Source: Candidatus Nomurabacteria bacterium
GTDB lineage: Bacteria > Patescibacteriota > Minisyncoccia > Phycocordibacterales > UBA9973
Assembly (NCBI GenBank): GCA_943356455.1
Contig: CALRFB010000007.1
Location: 1 to 21,166, forward strand
DNA length: 21,166 nt
Direction: 5' to 3'
This document shows, in pieces, positions 19,105 through 21,166 of the stretch; the first letter of the stretch is position 1; each line of letters begins with the position of its first letter. The translations under genes and the position numbers were made by a program. The notes below the pieces were generated by a model. It did no database searches. It was not told where the DNA came from and was given only the letters and a program-made list of their open reading frames with translations.

Positions 19105-21166
19105 ATGGAAAAAACCAAGAACAGCCATAGCAACAGGCACATGGCTGCACGCGAAAAAAAGTACTTTTCAAAGTACAAAAAACCTTTCGTCGATTTTCCA
19201 AATCTTTTGGACACGCAAATCGCGTCGTACAAATGGTTGATCGAGGAAGGCATGAAAGAAGTGTTTAAGGAGTTTTCGCCGATTCACGATTATTCGGGTA
19301 AGAAATTTGAACTTTCGTTCGAATCATTCACTCTCGGAGAACCAAAGACCGACGAATCATATGCCAAGGAAAATAAAGTTTCCTTCGAGGCACCACTCAA
19401 AGCTCGCGTCAAATTAACAAATAAAGTTTCTGGTGGTTCTGATAAAGAACAGGAAATTTTCTTGACCGATGTTCCACTCATGACTGGACACGGTACTTTC
19501 ATTATTAACGGTGTTGAACGCGTTATTGTTCCACAACTCGCTCGCTCATACGGCGTATTCTTCAATGAATCTGAACTCAAGGGTAAGCGTGTTTTCGGTG
19601 CCAAAATCATTCCAGCGCGTGGAGTTTGGATTGAAATAGAAACCGAGACTGATGGTGCTATATATGTACGCATCGACAAAAAGCGTAAATTTTCTGTTGG
19701 ATCGCTCATTCGCGTTCTCGGACTTGAAACCGATGACAAAATCATCGCACAATTCAAAAACGATGATCACAAAAAGATAATTAAGCTTTCTCTCGAAAAA
19801 GATCCAGCCAAAGACCTCGGTGCGTCTTACATCGAAATATACAAACGTCTCCGCGATGGCGACCTTGCAACTCCAGACAATGCACGCGAATTTATTAATT
19901 CGCTTTTTGACACATCTCGCTATGATCTTTCACCTGTTGGACGACTTCGCTTCAATAAGCGCTTCAATAAGCCGCTTGATGCCAAGTCTCTTGAGCGTCG
20001 CTCACTAAATGCTGATGACCTCATCATGATCCTTGAGCACCTCATGGTCTTGAATGCCACGCCCGGCGCCAAGGCAGACGATATCGATCACCTCGCTCAG
20101 CGACGCGTTCGTTTCGTCGGTGAACTCCTCCAAGCAAAGTTCCGCACGGGTATGATGCAAATCAAGCGCAATATTCAGGATCGTATGTCGACTATCGACG
20201 CGACTCAAGCATTGCCAATTCAGATCATCAACCAGCGTCCACTCCAGGCGCGTGTGAAAGAATTCTTTACAACAAACCAACTTTCTCAATTTATGTCGCA
20301 GAACAACATTCTCGACGAAATCGAGCACTTGCGTCTCCTTTCGGCGCTAGGCCCAGGCGGTTTGTCCCGTGAACGTGCTGGCCTCGAAGTTCGTGACGTG
20401 CACACATCTCACTACGGTCGTGTATGTCCGATCCATACTCCAGAAGGTCCAAACATCGGTCTCATTTTGCACTTGTCTATTTATGCTCGCGTAAATGAAT
20501 TCGGTATTATCGAAACTCCATACATTCGCGTCAAAAACGGCAAGATCACTGGAGAAATTGTCTACATGAATGCTCTTGAAGAAGAGTCATTTAACATTGC
20601 TCATGCTGGTGTTAAATATGATGAAAAAGGCAACCTGCTCGACACATTTGTCGAAGCTCGCGTCAAGACTTCTCCTGGTCTTGTTGAACGTGAAAAAGTT
20701 GACTTCATGGACGTAGCTTCAAACCAAGCATTCTCTATCGCAACAAGTATGATTCCTTTCCTTGAACATGACGACGCAAACCGCGCACTCATGGGATCGA
20801 ACATGCAGAAACAAGCATTGCCATGTATCGTCCCCGAAGCTCCACTTGTTGCTACTGGGATAGAAGAACTTGCTTCTCGTGATACTGGTCGCCTTGTACT
20901 CGCTGCTGAAGCGGGAACTGTTGTCTCTGTTGACGCAAAACATGTAACTGTCGAAGGTGACAAGTCAGGCAAAAAAGTTGCTTACCCACTCGTCAATTTT
21001 GAACGAACAAACTACTTTACGGCATACCACCAGCGCCCAACGGTTTCTGTTGGTCAGAAAGTAAAGAAAGGTGATCTACTCGCTGATACTTCAACTTCTG
21101 ACGGCGGACAAATCGCTATTGGTCAGAACGCACTCGTGGCTTTCATGTCATGGAATGGCGCAAACT
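19105..21166 (+). CDS. rpoB: RNA polymerase beta subunit, N-terminal part (cut by window end)
   Basis: 687 codons are present and the frame stays open to the last base. Clear beta-subunit landmarks: GHGTFIINGVERVIVPQLARSYGVFF near 130-155, DLSPVGRLRFNKRF, the rifampicin region QLSQFMSQNNILDEIEH from codon 392, LSALGPGGLSRERAGLEVRD, HYGRVCPIHTPEGPNIGL, and at the edge GQNALVAFMSWNGAN. The rifampicin region lies about 118 residues earlier than in E. coli, so the N-terminal lobes are compact and lack the large lineage-specific inserts. Two drug-contact positions differ: E. coli D516 is Ser (20296-20298) and R529 is Leu (20335-20337). The start MEKTKNSHSNRH lacks a Shine-Dalgarno sequence; ATG 19141 (MAAREK) is an alternative. 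rplJ/rplL, often upstream, are not here. Confidence 0.97.
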   Translation, partial: MEKTKNSHSNRHMAAREKKYFSKYKKPFVDFPNLLDTQIASYKWLIEEGMKEVFKEFSPIHDYSGKKFELSFESFTLGEPKTDESYAKENKVSFEAPLKARVKLTNKVSGGSDKEQEIFLTDVPLMTGHGTFIINGVERVIVPQLARSYGVFFNESELKGKRVFGAKIIPARGVWIEIETETDGAIYVRIDKKRKFSVGSLIRVLGLETDDKIIAQFKNDDHKKIIKLSLEKDPAKDLGASYIEIYKRLRDGDLATPDNAREFINSLFDTSRYDLSPVGRLRFNKRFNKPLDAKSLERRSLNADDLIMILEHLMVLNATPGAKADDIDHLAQRRVRFVGELLQAKFRTGMMQIKRNIQDRMSTIDATQALPIQIINQRPLQARVKEFFTTNQLSQFMSQNNILDEIEHLRLLSALGPGGLSRERAGLEVRDVHTSHYGRVCPIHTPEGPNIGLILHLSIYARVNEFGIIETPYIRVKNGKITGEIVYMNALEEESFNIAHAGVKYDEKGNLLDTFVEARVKTSPGLVEREKVDFMDVASNQAFSIATSMIPFLEHDDANRALMGSNMQKQALPCIVPEAPLVATGIEELASRDTGRLVLAAEAGTVVSVDAKHVTVEGDKSGKKVAYPLVNFERTNYFTAYHQRPTVSVGQKVKKGDLLADTSTSDGGQIAIGQNALVAFMSWNGAN

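Noticed and set aside
18932..19240. 102-aa plus-strand ORF over the rpoB start
   Set aside because: It starts at TTG, overlaps rpoB out of frame and has no family-like sequence. It is a shadow.

Overview
The window looks like chromosomal DNA from a Patescibacteria (CPR) bacterium, most likely of the Parcubacteria type. Several things point there: moderate-to-low GC, short intergenic gaps, small or trimmed versions of universal proteins (a 672-aa RNase R, a 771-aa SMC, a 235-aa TrmD), the KGFAPI-type N-terminal anchor on a GerMN protein, an L32 starting with an MRHTRSHTRNRRSHHAL-like sequence, and many small membrane proteins with no assigned function. The placement is a judgement from protein style; no database was consulted. 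I see no insertion sequence, phage gene, CRISPR array or origin.

Layout. 57-3474 (+): a Gmad2/GerMN lipoprotein-like secreted protein, a three-helix membrane protein, then a run of four small proteins (43, 129, 83 and 134 aa), most with one or two membrane helices. Two intergenic spacers here carry a shared ~30-nt repeat next to a terminator. 3564-5626 (+): a short-chain-type polyprenyl diphosphate synthase, a RadC/JAMM protein and an 80-aa unknown, closed by a long two-way terminator. 5660-6124 (-): a Nudix hydrolase with a strong promoter. 6240-6469: two tRNA-Thr genes (GGU and CGU), the first preceded by two 35-bp tandem repeats that copy the tRNA 5' end. 6531-10877 (+): L32, a NusB-Nudix fusion, RNase III and a short hinge-less SMC. 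10873-10983: a nested inverted repeat between convergent genes. 11000-16853 (-): a CapA-like/polysaccharide deacetylase fusion, a double-CapA protein and RNase R, the last two forming a tight pair. 16927-18834 (+): a small membrane protein, then rpsP-khpA-trmD without rimM. 18893-21166 (+): a strong promoter, a ~177-nt leader and the first 687 codons of rpoB, cut by the window end.

Themes across the window. Most genes serve core RNA work: transcription (rpoB, nusB), RNA decay and processing (rnc, rnr), tRNA and its modification (trmD, two tRNA-Thr), ribosomal proteins (rpsP, rpmF) and an RNA-binding KH protein. A second theme is the cell surface: three CapA-type domains plus a NodB deacetylase side by side, a GerMN protein and several anchored small proteins. 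Two genome-wide habits show up. Several genes have a -10 box, often the extended TGC-TATAAT form, whose last base lies 6-9 nt before the ATG, which predicts leaderless mRNAs. And none of the 21 complete genes stops with TGA.

The most unusual items are the absence of TGA stops, the start-proximal promoters, the hinge-less SMC, the NusB-Nudix fusion, the tRNA-like tandem repeats, the repeat whose two copies differ mainly at synonymous positions of a minus-strand reading frame, the degenerate CapA-deacetylase fusion, and the rpoB leader with a small ORF and a possible attenuator.
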